A stretch of DNA of 64,000 nucleotides. Origin: Verrucomicrobiia bacterium. GTDB taxonomy: Bacteria; Verrucomicrobiota; Verrucomicrobiia; Limisphaerales; JADLHS01. Position 1 is the first letter of the stretch, and each line of letters starts with the position of its first letter. The position numbers were made by a program, and so were the translations under genes. The DNA is taken from assembly GCA_026125285.1 (NCBI GenBank), contig JAHCLO010000016.1, forward strand, positions 83,905 to 147,904. The letters are read 5' to 3'. Positions 41,651 through 49,772 of the stretch are shown in pieces. Under the pieces are notes generated by a model. The model was not told the DNA's origin. It saw nothing but the letters and a program-made list of their open reading frames with translations, and made no database searches.

Positions 41651-41870
41651 CAGCGACCTCCTCGAGGCACGGTGCGGCGGATTCACGGGTCACCTCGGAG
41701 AACCGGATGCCGGCTTTCCGCAAGGCTCGCAGAGCGCCTTCGCTCAAAACGCAGGTGCCTTCACGCAAGATCATTCCTGGAGAATGGCGCAGGAGAATCG
41801 GCAGTGCCTTGACTTCCTCATCTCCTGCCAGGTGAATGACGGCTTTCGTTGCAACGGCGCCAGTATTCAT
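41637..41870 (-). CDS. small protein, partner of the 41343-41650 gene
   Basis: A 77-aa frame starting MNTGAVATKAVIHLAGDEEV, with alternating helix- and strand-like parts (KALPILLRHSPGMILREGTC, ALRALRKAGIRFSEV). No family recognised and no membrane segment. It precedes and overlaps the next gene on the same strand, the usual position of an antitoxin. Confidence 0.5.
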   Translation of the reverse strand: MNTGAVATKAVIHLAGDEEVKALPILLRHSPGMILREGTCVLSEGALRALRKAGIRFSEVTRESAAPCLEEVAGERV

Positions 41871-41889
41871 GGCGGCAAATTAAGGCCGA

Positions 41890-42517
41890 TCAACGAGCGA
41901 AACAAGCGCCAGTTTGCGCGCAGCGGTCCGGCGCGTTTGCCGACAGCAACCCCGGCCTGCTGGGGCTGACGGAATCCTACACGCCCACGGGCCTGCTCTT
42001 GATCGCGGGCAGCAACGCGTATCCCAGCCTCAGTTTCACCGTGTCCGGCGGCACCACGCAGACGGTGTGCGTGCCGTTCCAATTGCAGGCCGTCGCCGCG
42101 GACGTGGACGGCGCGCTCACGAACGTGACGATTCTGCTGGATGGCTCGCCGTTGGCGGGCGCGGGGAGGTTGCCGGTAGTGACGACGTCGGAACTGGGTT
42201 TCCCGGCGCGCTACACGTTCACGGCCCGGGCGCAGGACAACCAGGGCGGCACGACGTGGGCGACACAGGAGGTGGCGGTGTTGTCATGGCCGTTGCACTG
42301 GCTGCTGCCGGCGGGCCTGCGGACGAACGGCGCGTTCAAGCTGTGCCTGTTGGGCGAGACGAATCGGAGTTACGAGGTGTGGGCGACCACCGATCCCGAC
42401 GGCACGAACTGGACGGTGCTGGGTGTGATGGAAAACACGAATGGGATATGGCGCTTCCTCTACACGGGTGCGACGAATCAGCCGTGGCGGTTTGATCGGG
42501 CGGTGGAGGTGCCGTAG
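41890..42517 (+). pseudogene. secreted-protein 3' end, different family
   Basis: Open frame with no plausible start: NPGLLGLTESYTPTGLLLIA, then an Ig-like unit (QAVAADVDGALTNVTILLDG, YTFTARAQDNQGGTTWATQE) and a C-terminal module with KLCLLGETNRSYEVWATTDP and DRAVEVP before the stop. The frame is intact for over 200 codons, but the 5' part of the gene is gone; the neighbour at 41637-41870 starts right beside the break on the other strand. A second fragment of the same motif is at 49463-49546. Confidence 0.7.
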
Positions 42518-42539
42518 GACAGCGCGGCCCGCCTGTCTC

Positions 42540-42645
42540 CATTCGTTTGCCGCGAAAGAACTCAAGGAGCGCAGAGAAGATTCCTTGGGTTCTTTGCGCC
42601 CTTTTATGGTGATTGAATCCGTGTCCATCCGCGTCATTCGTGGTT
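42540..42645. repeat. word-like dispersed repeats
   Basis: Contains aaagaactcaaggagcgcag, ttctttgcgcccttttatgg and gtgtccatccgcgtcattcg, phrases of the type also seen near 41300 (ccgtgtccatcgctgctcat), 470-530 and 3760-3860. Non-coding. Confidence 0.45.
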
Positions 42646-42691
42646 GAACTGCACTTGCAGTTTGAACCGACTGACGTCGGCCGCTACGGGA

Positions 42692-42934
42692 TCAGCGCAC
42701 GCGAGACAGGCAAGAGCGCTCGGCTTTCTTCCGGGCCAATTTGAATTCCTGGTACGCTTCAGCGGTGATCTCAATAAGTGTACGACGCGTCAGGCTTCGG
42801 CTGCCCGATTTGGCCACCGCAGCTTCGAGGAGGGCATCGAGCTTTGCGCGGTGTTCTGTCTTCCGGCGCGGGTCGCAGGTCTCCAACTCGTAGCGCGCCA
42901 GCAAAATGGCTTCGAGTTCAGGATTGCGGGCCAT
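42692..42934 (-). CDS. small helical protein, second gene of a pair
   Basis: An 80-aa frame from the ATG at 42934: MARNPELEAILLARYELETC, then PRRKTEHRAKLDALLEAAVA and RTLIEITAEAYQEFKLARKK. Predicted mostly alpha-helical, very charged, no Cys motif. Unknown family. It overlaps the upstream gene by 17 nt on the same strand; small basic helical partners like this occur in toxin-antitoxin pairs, but nothing here proves it. Confidence 0.6.
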   Translation of the reverse strand: MARNPELEAILLARYELETCDPRRKTEHRAKLDALLEAAVAKSGSRSLTRRTLIEITAEAYQEFKLARKKAERSCLSRVR

Positions 42935-43352
42935 TGAATAGTTGCTTGAACAACTCGCGCCGGCACGTTGTGCTGAGACTGCCGTGCCACTCGGCTTGGG
43001 TGTCGCCAAGTTCCTCGACGGTCGCTTCGACGTCGGAGAGCTTGATGCCTGCGGAATTCCGCGGCAGTCCACCGGCGCGGCGGACTTCATTTGCGAGCCG
43101 TTCGCCTTCGGCGATGAGAGCCGCCAGCCAAGTCTTGTGATAGCGTTTGTCCAAGGGCGTGGGTTTGCGTTCGATCATCCGCTCGAACTCGGCTTGGCGG
43201 AACAGGTCAATGCCCTTGAACCAACTGACTACTTCCTGCAATCGTCCGTAACGTCGTGCCCGAAGATCGTGCGCGTTTTGATCCAACACCAAGCCTACGG
43301 CCTGCCAACGCGGAGATTCGATGGTTTCCGGTTCGATGGTTGCGTTTCCCAT
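42918..43352 (-). CDS. 144-aa protein of unknown function, first gene of a pair
   Basis: From the ATG at 43352: MGNATIEPETIESPRWQAVG, then LVLDQNAHDLRARRYGRLQE, FERMIERKPTPLDKRYHKTW and LSDVEATVEELGDTQAEWHG. The frame continues further upstream but the extra 53 codons lie over the antisense of a secreted-protein remnant. Soluble, helical, no recognised domain. Forms an overlapping unit with the 80-aa gene and is set between two secreted-protein 3' ends. Confidence 0.6.
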   Translation of the reverse strand: MGNATIEPETIESPRWQAVGLVLDQNAHDLRARRYGRLQEVVSWFKGIDLFRQAEFERMIERKPTPLDKRYHKTWLAALIAEGERLANEVRRAGGLPRNSAGIKLSDVEATVEELGDTQAEWHGSLSTTCRRELFKQLFNGPQS

Positions 43353-43429
43353 AACGGCCAAACCATACACCCTCCTCGGCTGAACAAGCAAGTGGGCAGG
43401 AGGGTCCGAGGCAAGGACTTGTCGGTCGG

Positions 43430-43925
43430 GTGCCGGCTGATTGACCATCAAGTTCGGCAGCTCGCCGCCCGGCAGCCCGCATGACCAGTTGGTCGTCGCC
43501 GGCCCAGCCACGTTGGATGGCGCGTTGCAGGTGGCCTATCTCAATGGCTTCACGCCGGCGCTGGACCAGGAGTTCAGGGTTTTGAGCTACGGCTCACGCA
43601 GCGGCAACTTCTCGTCCGTCGTTCAGCCCGGATTGCCACTGGTCTGGCGTTGACCCCCAGCTACGGTCCAACCGCACTCACCTTGCAGGTCGCGAATCTC
43701 ATTGGCGGCGCGCACACGAACTCGTTCGACCTCACGGGAGGTTTGCCGACGCTGGAACTCCGGCTGCCGCCCGGCGTGTCGGGTCCGTTCCGTTTTCAAG
43801 GTTCGAGCAATCTGGTGGATTGGATTGATCTCTCCATCAACACGCCGTCCGGGGAGGTGTTCCGGTTCGTTGACCTGGAGGCATCCGGCCTGGCTCACCG
43901 TTTCTATCGCGCCGTAAGTCCGTGA
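43430..43925 (+). pseudogene. secreted-protein 3' end, copy 2 (frameshifted)
   Basis: Frame without an upstream part: FGSSPPGSPHDQLVVAG, PATLDGALQVAYLNGFTPAL, VLSYGSRSGNFSSVVQPGLP; then near 43645 the frame shifts by one base and continues LTPSYGPTALTLQVANLIGG to HRFYRAVSP and a stop at 43925. The second half is nearly identical to 38607-38882, so these are paralogous ends. The 5' part of the gene is missing. Confidence 0.8.
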
Positions 43926-44057
43926 CGTGAACGACAGGAAAATTGATGACAGATAGATAAGGCCGCACCGACCGAAGATTTTCCTGTCAACAATCTTCCT
44001 GTCACAGACCGTGTAATTCGGGTGTGCAAAGCGTTAGGCGGTGTGTACATTAGCCCC

Positions 44058-44315
44058 ATGAGCTTGATGGAAGCAGAGATACTGACGCGAGTGATTGCGC
44101 CGGACGATCCGTCGTTGGAAAAGCAGGCGGCGGAAGCCATCCTGGCGTTGGGGTTCAAGTCACCAGACCGGCGGCGCATGGATGAACTGGCGGCCAAGGC
44201 GCGCGAGGGGACGTTGAACGACGAAGAACGCGCCGAGGCGGACAGTTACGAACGCATCGGACATTTCGTTTCCTTGCTCAAGTCCAAAGCGCGACGGTCA
44301 CTGGCGTCCTCCTAA
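44058..44315 (+). CDS. small helical protein preceding an HNH nuclease
   Basis: An 85-aa frame from the ATG at 44058 (MSLMEAEILTRVIAPDDPSL). Mostly helical and charged, with a C-terminal segment ADSYERIGHFVSLLKSKARR as in small proteins that accompany toxins or nucleases. Upstream extension to 44022 was not used. The stop overlaps the next start as TAATG, so the two genes are translationally coupled. No named family; an antitoxin- or immunity-like role is possible. Confidence 0.65.
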   Translation: MSLMEAEILTRVIAPDDPSLEKQAAEAILALGFKSPDRRRMDELAAKAREGTLNDEERAEADSYERIGHFVSLLKSKARRSLASS

Positions 44316-44719
44316 TGCGGATGGACGCCGAGTTGCGAAGGCTGGTTTGGGAGCGTGCCGGCCGCCGTTGCGAATACTGCCGGATGCGGCAGGAGTTCGA
44401 TGAGTTGACGTTTCAAATCGAGCACATCATTCCGCGAAAACATCACGGCACCAGCGACGCGGAAAATCTGGCGCTGGCGTGCTTTGCGTGCAATAACCAC
44501 AAGGTAACCAATCTGACCGGCGTTGACCCCAACACGGGCGACACGACGCGTTTGTATCATCCGCGCAAAGACAAGTGGGAGGAACACTTCGAATGGAACG
44601 AGGAGTGGTTGATTGGACGCACCCCCATCGGTCGGACGACGATTGACGTCCTGGCAATCAATCTGTCTTACCGGTGTGAGTTGCGGCTCACGCTGATTGA
44701 AGAAGGAGTTTTCCCGTAA
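44315..44719 (+). CDS. HNH endonuclease
   Basis: A 134-aa protein with the HNH/zinc layout: CEYCRM near residue 18, then FQIEHIIPRKHHGTSDAENL with the catalytic His, ALACFACNNHK with the second Cys pair and final His. Length and spacing fit stand-alone bacterial HNH (McrA-like) nucleases, which cut DNA with a divalent metal. The coupled 85-aa partner and the setting among gene remnants suggest a mobile or defence role; this is inference. No frameshift seen. Confidence 0.9.
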   Translation: MRMDAELRRLVWERAGRRCEYCRMRQEFDELTFQIEHIIPRKHHGTSDAENLALACFACNNHKVTNLTGVDPNTGDTTRLYHPRKDKWEEHFEWNEEWLIGRTPIGRTTIDVLAINLSYRCELRLTLIEEGVFP

Positions 44720-44721
44720 AT

Positions 44722-44880
44722 TGGAAGTTTGTCATTGGACGTCGCCGGCGCGGCCACGTTGGACGGGGCGTTGCACGTGGCCGATCTCAATGGCTTTATG
44801 CCATTGACTTTATGCCAACGCTGAAACTTCGTCTTCCGCCCGGCGTGGCGAGTCCGTGCCGTTTTCATGGTAATTCCCGA
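44722..44880 (+). pseudogene. secreted-protein 3' end, copy 3 (short, deleted)
   Basis: Reads GAATLDGALHVADLNGF as in the copy at 43430-43925 (GPATLDGALQVAYLNGF), then after an internal deletion and frame change LKLRLPPGVASPCRFHG (compare LELRLPPGVSGPFRFQG). Lies directly after the HNH gene. Confidence 0.7.
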
Positions 44881-44904
44881 ACCAATAGCATGTCGAGGTT
44901 GGGA

Positions 44905-45125
44905 CGCGGGACAAACAGACCTCGTTGCGGATGCTCACTGTGTTGGCGCCGCATCGCGCCCAACAGATCGACGAGTGGACCGCTGAACGGCTCGAAAGCG
45001 ACACGGCCATTGGCCTGCGCTTCATCCGCGCGGGCAGGCAGACCACGGTAGCTTGGCGCAAGGCGGATGAAGGCAAAGCCACACTGGCCGGTCTGGAATT
45101 TGATCAGCCGATGTTCATGCACTGA
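44905..45125 (+). pseudogene. 3' end of a heparinase-like (DUF4962) gene
   Basis: Open frame ending at 45125 with LRMLTVLAPHRAQQIDEWTA, ERLESDTAIGLRFIRAG and AWRKADEGKATLAGLEFD. It matches the last 70 or so residues of the intact protein at 17300-19675 (LRMLTVIVPERAGKSATWRA, ERLESDSAVGVRVVRDG, GFRKADAGSGRLGSSDFD). About half the residues are identical, so it is not a recent copy of that gene but the end of a relative. Confidence 0.8.
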
Positions 45126-45193
45126 GAGTTGTCCGGAGCGGACTCGACTGAAGCTGAACTTCAGGCAGAGCGGGAACTGACCCGAGGTCATGC

Positions 45194-46627
45194 TTACGAG
45201 AGCAGAAAGCCGAGAGGCGGCGCGCTGCTGCCGGGGCTGTAGAAGTTGCCCAAGTTCGGAAAGATGAATGAGAGATTGCTTTTACTCACGCCCAACCAGA
45301 GCGCGAGTTCGGCGAAGAACTCGTCGCAACTGGTCGTGGGAATGAAACGACCGCGGCCGGTGTCCAGCGGATTCACTTCCGGCCCGCCTTCGGGATTGAT
45401 AGCCAGCGACGGGTAGTTGCCGAAAATCCGCCGTCCGTTCACCGCGCCGCCCACGACGATTTGGTTGCCGCCCCAGGCATGGTCCGAACCGCGGCTGTTG
45501 CTGGTGAGCGTGCGCCCGAAGTCCGAGATGGTGAACAGCGTCACCTGATTTTCCACGCCGAGCGCCACGAGCGCCTGGTAGAATGCGCCGACCGCCGCGC
45601 TTACCTGCGGCAGCATCGCAGCCTGGCCTTCGAGCACTTCGCTGTGATGATCCCAGCCGCCCCATTGCACGAAGAAGGTCTGCCGCGTTGCGCCGATGGC
45701 CGCGCGACCTTGAATGGCCTTGGCGATCATCCGCAGCCGGTTGCCAAGATGCGTGTTCGGGAAGTTCACTCCCGCTGGCAGATCAGGCGCCGTGGCTCCG
45801 GCGAAAACCTGATAGGCGTCCAGCGCCTGTTTCTTGCGGACGTTGAACGTTTCGGCAAGGAGGTTGCCGTATTGCTGCGTGAGCTGGCTGTCCACGGCGG
45901 AACTGAGCGCGTTTTGCAGGTCCGCGTATTGCACCCAGTCGGCGTTGTAACCCGTCAACCCCACCGCGCCGTTGGGCGTGATGGAGTATTCCGCCACGGT
46001 GTCGCCGGTTTGGAACACGTTGCTGCCGTCGAGCGAAACGTTCATCGGCACGGTCTGGTTGGCGTTCAGGTCCTTCAACAAGTCTGCCATGCGTCCGCCC
46101 CAACCGATGCCGCTGCGCGAGTGGGGGATGCTGGTCTGCCATTGCTCGATCTGGTCCGAGTGCGAATAGAGGCCGAGCGGGAGGCGCTTGAGGTTTTGCC
46201 GGACCTGCGTGCGGTTCTGCACCGGCTCGATGAGCGACCCGACATTGGCGATGAACGCCGCCTTGCCGGACTCGAACAAGTCCGCCAGCTCCGGCATCGC
46301 CGAGTGAACCGCAAACGGCGGCAGGCCGGTGGGATGAATGTCAATCAACTGTTCCGGCGCGAGCGCAAGGTTCGAGCGCGCGGCTTGGTAGGTCGCGTAG
46401 GCCGAGGCTTCGCGCGGCACGAGCATGTTGAAGGAGTCGTTGCCGCCGGCAAGCAGGATGCAGACGAGCGCGCGGTATTCTCCAGGAACGGGTGGCGCGC
46501 CCGCGCTGGCAACGCCCTGCATCAGGCGCAGGTTGACGAGTGTGTTGAGCAACGGCAGCGCGCTCATGCCGGTGCAGCCAAGTTGGCGGAGAAACCGGCG
46601 GCGCGAGAGAGATGCGGTGGGTTTCAT
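45194..46627 (-). CDS. DUF1501 secreted protein
   Basis: A 477-aa protein from MKPTASLSRRRFLRQLGCTG at 46627, a twin-arginine signal (SRRRFLRQ). The DUF1501 core shows LVCILLAGGNDSFNMLVPRE, FFVQWGGWDHHSEVLEGQAA, LFTISDFGRTLTSNS and GSDHAWGGNQIVVGGAVNG, an alkaline-phosphatase-like/sulfatase-like fold without assigned activity. Known to be paired with DUF1800 genes in Verrucomicrobiota and Planctomycetota. It follows the DUF1800 gene after 46 nt on the same strand. Exported through Tat, so probably folds with a cofactor in the cytoplasm. Confidence 0.93.
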   Translation of the reverse strand: MKPTASLSRRRFLRQLGCTGMSALPLLNTLVNLRLMQGVASAGAPPVPGEYRALVCILLAGGNDSFNMLVPREASAYATYQAARSNLALAPEQLIDIHPTGLPPFAVHSAMPELADLFESGKAAFIANVGSLIEPVQNRTQVRQNLKRLPLGLYSHSDQIEQWQTSIPHSRSGIGWGGRMADLLKDLNANQTVPMNVSLDGSNVFQTGDTVAEYSITPNGAVGLTGYNADWVQYADLQNALSSAVDSQLTQQYGNLLAETFNVRKKQALDAYQVFAGATAPDLPAGVNFPNTHLGNRLRMIAKAIQGRAAIGATRQTFFVQWGGWDHHSEVLEGQAAMLPQVSAAVGAFYQALVALGVENQVTLFTISDFGRTLTSNSRGSDHAWGGNQIVVGGAVNGRRIFGNYPSLAINPEGGPEVNPLDTGRGRFIPTTSCDEFFAELALWLGVSKSNLSFIFPNLGNFYSPGSSAPPLGFLLS

Positions 46628-46673
46628 TGTAGTGATTCCGGTTGGACAGATTCGGGTGTTTCCGCAGTCACGT

Positions 46674-49238
46674 TCATCGCAACACGTTGAAGTCCGGCGA
46701 GGTCGCAATCAGGTAGATTGCTAGGCGCAGCCGCTCGCGGTGCCACAGCCAACTGCCCGGCCCGACGCGCAACATCGCCTCGCGGATGACCTGAAACTGC
46801 GGCGGGGACAATGTTCCGCCCGTGAGCGCGAGATCCAGCCGGCGAATCAGTGCGTCCAGGTCCGCCGCCGGGCCGGCGGGCACGTTGTCGTTCATCTGCG
46901 CGGCGGGAACAATCATGGCCAGTTCGTTCGTCAGATTCAGGCGGACGGCATTGGCCGGATCGGCGACGCCCCAGCGGTGCAGGTTGCCGGGGATGGCGTT
47001 CCAGAAATAGTTCGGCCCGGTGATCGCGCTGCTGGCGTTGAGGATTTGAAACTCGGGCGCAACCAGACCCATTTGGGTGATCGGACCCGGCGGGCTGTGC
47101 GTCGGCAGGAAGAAGTTGAACACACTCGGCGCGCTCATCGGGTCCTGGCCGTGATCCAGCATCAACTGGTCCACGACGTAATGGCCCGAGGTCGAAACGG
47201 CGTTGAAGGCGCGGGCAAAATTCACCACACGCAACAGCGGCTCGCGCAACTTGCCCCACGTCGGTTGCGCCATCATCACCGGATCGCGCGCCTCGGGATC
47301 GAGGAGAATTGCCCTCACCACGGCTTTCAAATCGCCACGAACGCCGCTGCCGTTGTCGGCAAAAGCCGCCGCCACACGGGCCACGTAACCGGTGCTGGGG
47401 TTGGACGTGACCAGCCGTTGAATGAGTTGCCGGCCGATGAATGGCCCGACGTTCGGATGCGCGAACAGGTTGCTCACCGCCGCGTCCACGTCCGCCAACC
47501 CGGCGAGGCCCTGATGTCCCGGGCTGGGTGCGCGCTCGGGCAGTTGCAGGCCGCCCAGCAGCGTCTTGGCCGCGCAATCGTGATAAGCGTCCCAACACTT
47601 CATCGGCACGGTGAAATCGCGCGGATGCAGTTGAAAGTTGGCATTGTTGCCGAAGGAAAATCCCGTGAACACGCGCGCCAGTTCCGTGATGTCGCCGTTG
47701 TCGTAGGTCGGGATCGGCTCGCCTCGGTCGTCCAGTTTGCGTGTGCCGTCGGGATGCAATTCCCACAGGCCAATGCTGAACAACTGCATGATCTCTCTCG
47801 CAAAATTTTCGTCGGGGAAGATGTTGCCGCCGGGCGCCTGCTTCTGGTTGCCCAGATGGCTGAGATAAATGCCCATCACGGGATGCAACGTCACTTCATA
47901 AAGCAAGTCGCGGTAGTTGCCGAACGCGTGCTTGAGCATCAGGTCGTAGTAGTTCGCCATGCCCTGCTGCTCGACTGCCAGCGCCTCGGGCCGGTCGGAT
48001 GTGACGAGAATCTCGCTCAACGCGAAGGCCACGCGCTGCCGGAGGGGATCGGGCAATTGTTCGTCCGGCGCATCGGGCCGCAACCGGGGATGGCCCATCG
48101 CCCGCGCCCACCACGAGAACTCCTTCCAGTTGCCGTATATCTGCAACTCTTGGGCGTTCGTGGTCGCCCAATCCACCCACGGCTGAATGTAACCAATGGG
48201 CCGCGTGAACTGGTCCTCGATCCAGCCCGCGAACCCGAACGCGATGACGTCATCCAGGTTCGGCGGCAAACCGTTCGCCGGCGCGAGGTCGGGGCCGTAA
48301 GCGGCCTGGATCAAAAAGCGCGCCGCAGACTTGACGTTGGGCGGACTGGCCGCGGTTTCGTTGGCCACGGTGAGGTGTGCGACGTTGCTATTGCCGATGG
48401 AATAGTTCGTGCCCGGCTGCAACGTCACGGTAATAGTTTCTGTCGCTTCCGCATCGTCCGCATCCGCGACCGGATACAGTTCGAGCCACACTTCGCGCAC
48501 GCCGGTGGGGATCGTGATCGTGTTTGTCGCGCTGGGAATGTAATCCGCACCCTGAGTCGCAGTGCCGCCCAGTGCGAAGTTCACCGTGATCGGCCGTAAA
48601 CCGCCGCTGCGCCGCACCGCGACCAGTCCGGGATCGGGCCAGCGTTCAAACATCAGCGGGTCCAGCGCGGAAACGGTGACAATGCTTGCGGCGTTCAGAC
48701 CGTTGGTGATGCGTTGTCCATCGGTCTGGTTGTGGCGATCCGTACGTGCCAAGTGGGGATTGAAACCCAGCGCGCGTTCCTCGTAGTCGGACACGCCGTC
48801 TCCATCGCTATCCACGTCGTCAATCACCAGCCGGAAAAGTCTCACGGCGTCCGAGCTGGCAAAGTTGGTCGCGGAGAGTTCACCCGTGGCCACGAGCGCA
48901 GCCTCGTTGCTCCAGACGCCCGTTAGGCCGGCGCGCGATTGCAGGGTGTATCGCTTGCCGGGGAAACTATCCCAAGTCAGCCTCACCACGGAGGGAAACA
49001 ACAGGTCGAGGTCCACGCGCGGGTACGAACTAGCGTCGAAAGGATTCGTGCCCGCCCGCGCCTCGGCGGCATTGGTGAAACCGTCACCATCCGTGTCGTC
49101 CTCCGGCGCAAGCCCGCTCGCGTCGTAGATCATTTCCCAAATGTCGCTCAGGCCATTGCCATTGAGGTCCATGGCCGCGGGCGCGGCCAATGGCGCGGCC
49201 AACAGCGCGCCCAGGACGAAGCGGGCAAATCGTTTCAT
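46674..49238 (-). CDS. DUF1800 secreted protein with calcium-type N-terminal repeats
   Basis: An 854-aa protein with signal peptide (MKRFARFVLGALLAAPLAAP). The N-terminal 300 residues hold thrombospondin-type-3-like Asp-rich repeats (MDLNGNGLSDIWE, DTDGDGFTNAAE, DVDSDGDGVSDYEE) and a Calx-beta-like unit (GGTATQGADYIPSATNTITI). The DUF1800 domain follows: FLIQAAYGP, LRQRVAFALSEILVTSD, HPVMGIYLSHLGN, PDENFAREIMQLFSIGLWEL and the end LAIYLIATSPDFNVLR. Function unknown; operon partner of DUF1501. The fusion with Asp-rich and Calx-beta units suggests calcium binding outside the cell. Confidence 0.93.
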   Translation of the reverse strand: MKRFARFVLGALLAAPLAAPAAMDLNGNGLSDIWEMIYDASGLAPEDDTDGDGFTNAAEARAGTNPFDASSYPRVDLDLLFPSVVRLTWDSFPGKRYTLQSRAGLTGVWSNEAALVATGELSATNFASSDAVRLFRLVIDDVDSDGDGVSDYEERALGFNPHLARTDRHNQTDGQRITNGLNAASIVTVSALDPLMFERWPDPGLVAVRRSGGLRPITVNFALGGTATQGADYIPSATNTITIPTGVREVWLELYPVADADDAEATETITVTLQPGTNYSIGNSNVAHLTVANETAASPPNVKSAARFLIQAAYGPDLAPANGLPPNLDDVIAFGFAGWIEDQFTRPIGYIQPWVDWATTNAQELQIYGNWKEFSWWARAMGHPRLRPDAPDEQLPDPLRQRVAFALSEILVTSDRPEALAVEQQGMANYYDLMLKHAFGNYRDLLYEVTLHPVMGIYLSHLGNQKQAPGGNIFPDENFAREIMQLFSIGLWELHPDGTRKLDDRGEPIPTYDNGDITELARVFTGFSFGNNANFQLHPRDFTVPMKCWDAYHDCAAKTLLGGLQLPERAPSPGHQGLAGLADVDAAVSNLFAHPNVGPFIGRQLIQRLVTSNPSTGYVARVAAAFADNGSGVRGDLKAVVRAILLDPEARDPVMMAQPTWGKLREPLLRVVNFARAFNAVSTSGHYVVDQLMLDHGQDPMSAPSVFNFFLPTHSPPGPITQMGLVAPEFQILNASSAITGPNYFWNAIPGNLHRWGVADPANAVRLNLTNELAMIVPAAQMNDNVPAGPAADLDALIRRLDLALTGGTLSPPQFQVIREAMLRVGPGSWLWHRERLRLAIYLIATSPDFNVLR

Positions 49239-49772
49239 GCGTAGTATGTCTGCTCCGACGATCGGCCGGGCGCATATCTAAAGACCAAAGCGCCATGGCG
49301 GCCAGGCGGAGCAAATTCTCTTGTTGCGGAAGCCGTAAGCGAAATCAATGCCGCCGATCATCAGCGCGAATTCCGCCGCAGGCGGCGCAGGCAATGTCCC
49401 AAAGTGCAGCACCCGCGGCAGATTCGGGACATTGTTCCCACTGTGGTGCCGGGCCAGCAATGGCGGAATCCTACACGTCCATGAGCTTACTTTTCATCGC
49501 AAGCAGCAACGCGTTTCCCAGTCCGAGTTTTCGGGTGTCCTACTGAGGGTGCGAAGCGGGTGCTGGAATCTCAAGCCAGCCGCATGGGCACGGCTGGCCG
49601 CTCCCTTCCTGTTCGATCCCTACGCCGACGGCAATGGCACGGCCCTCACGACACCAAGGTGCGCTGAGAGAACGCGCCGTCCTCGCGCGGAGTCAAAACC
49701 ACTGCGGGCCAACTGTGCGACGATGAGAATTGGATTGTCCGCCCCGAGGCTTCCCGGCAACCTCACCGGCCA
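49239..49772. other. gap between DUF1800 and hom, with gene remnants
   Basis: Contains the promoter side of the DUF1800 operon and at 49463-49546 a short secreted-protein remnant. The stretch 49560-49770 also reads as decayed coding sequence but no family is recognisable. No strong ribosome site precedes hom. Confidence 0.4.
49463..49546 (+). pseudogene. short secreted-protein remnant
   Basis: Reads AESYTSMSLLFIASSNAF, PSPSFRVSY and a stop. It corresponds to LTESYTPTGLLLIAGSNAYP in the remnant at 41890-42517, then ends by a frameshift. Twenty-seven codons; not functional. Confidence 0.6.

Noticed and set aside
45461..46690. 409-codon plus-strand frame opposite the DUF1501 gene
   Set aside because: Antisense shadow with Arg-rich composition; the DUF1501 gene has a Tat signal and family motifs.
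46740..48599. 619-codon plus-strand frame opposite the DUF1800 gene
   Set aside because: Arg/His-rich shadow of a well-recognised gene; no start signal, no domain.
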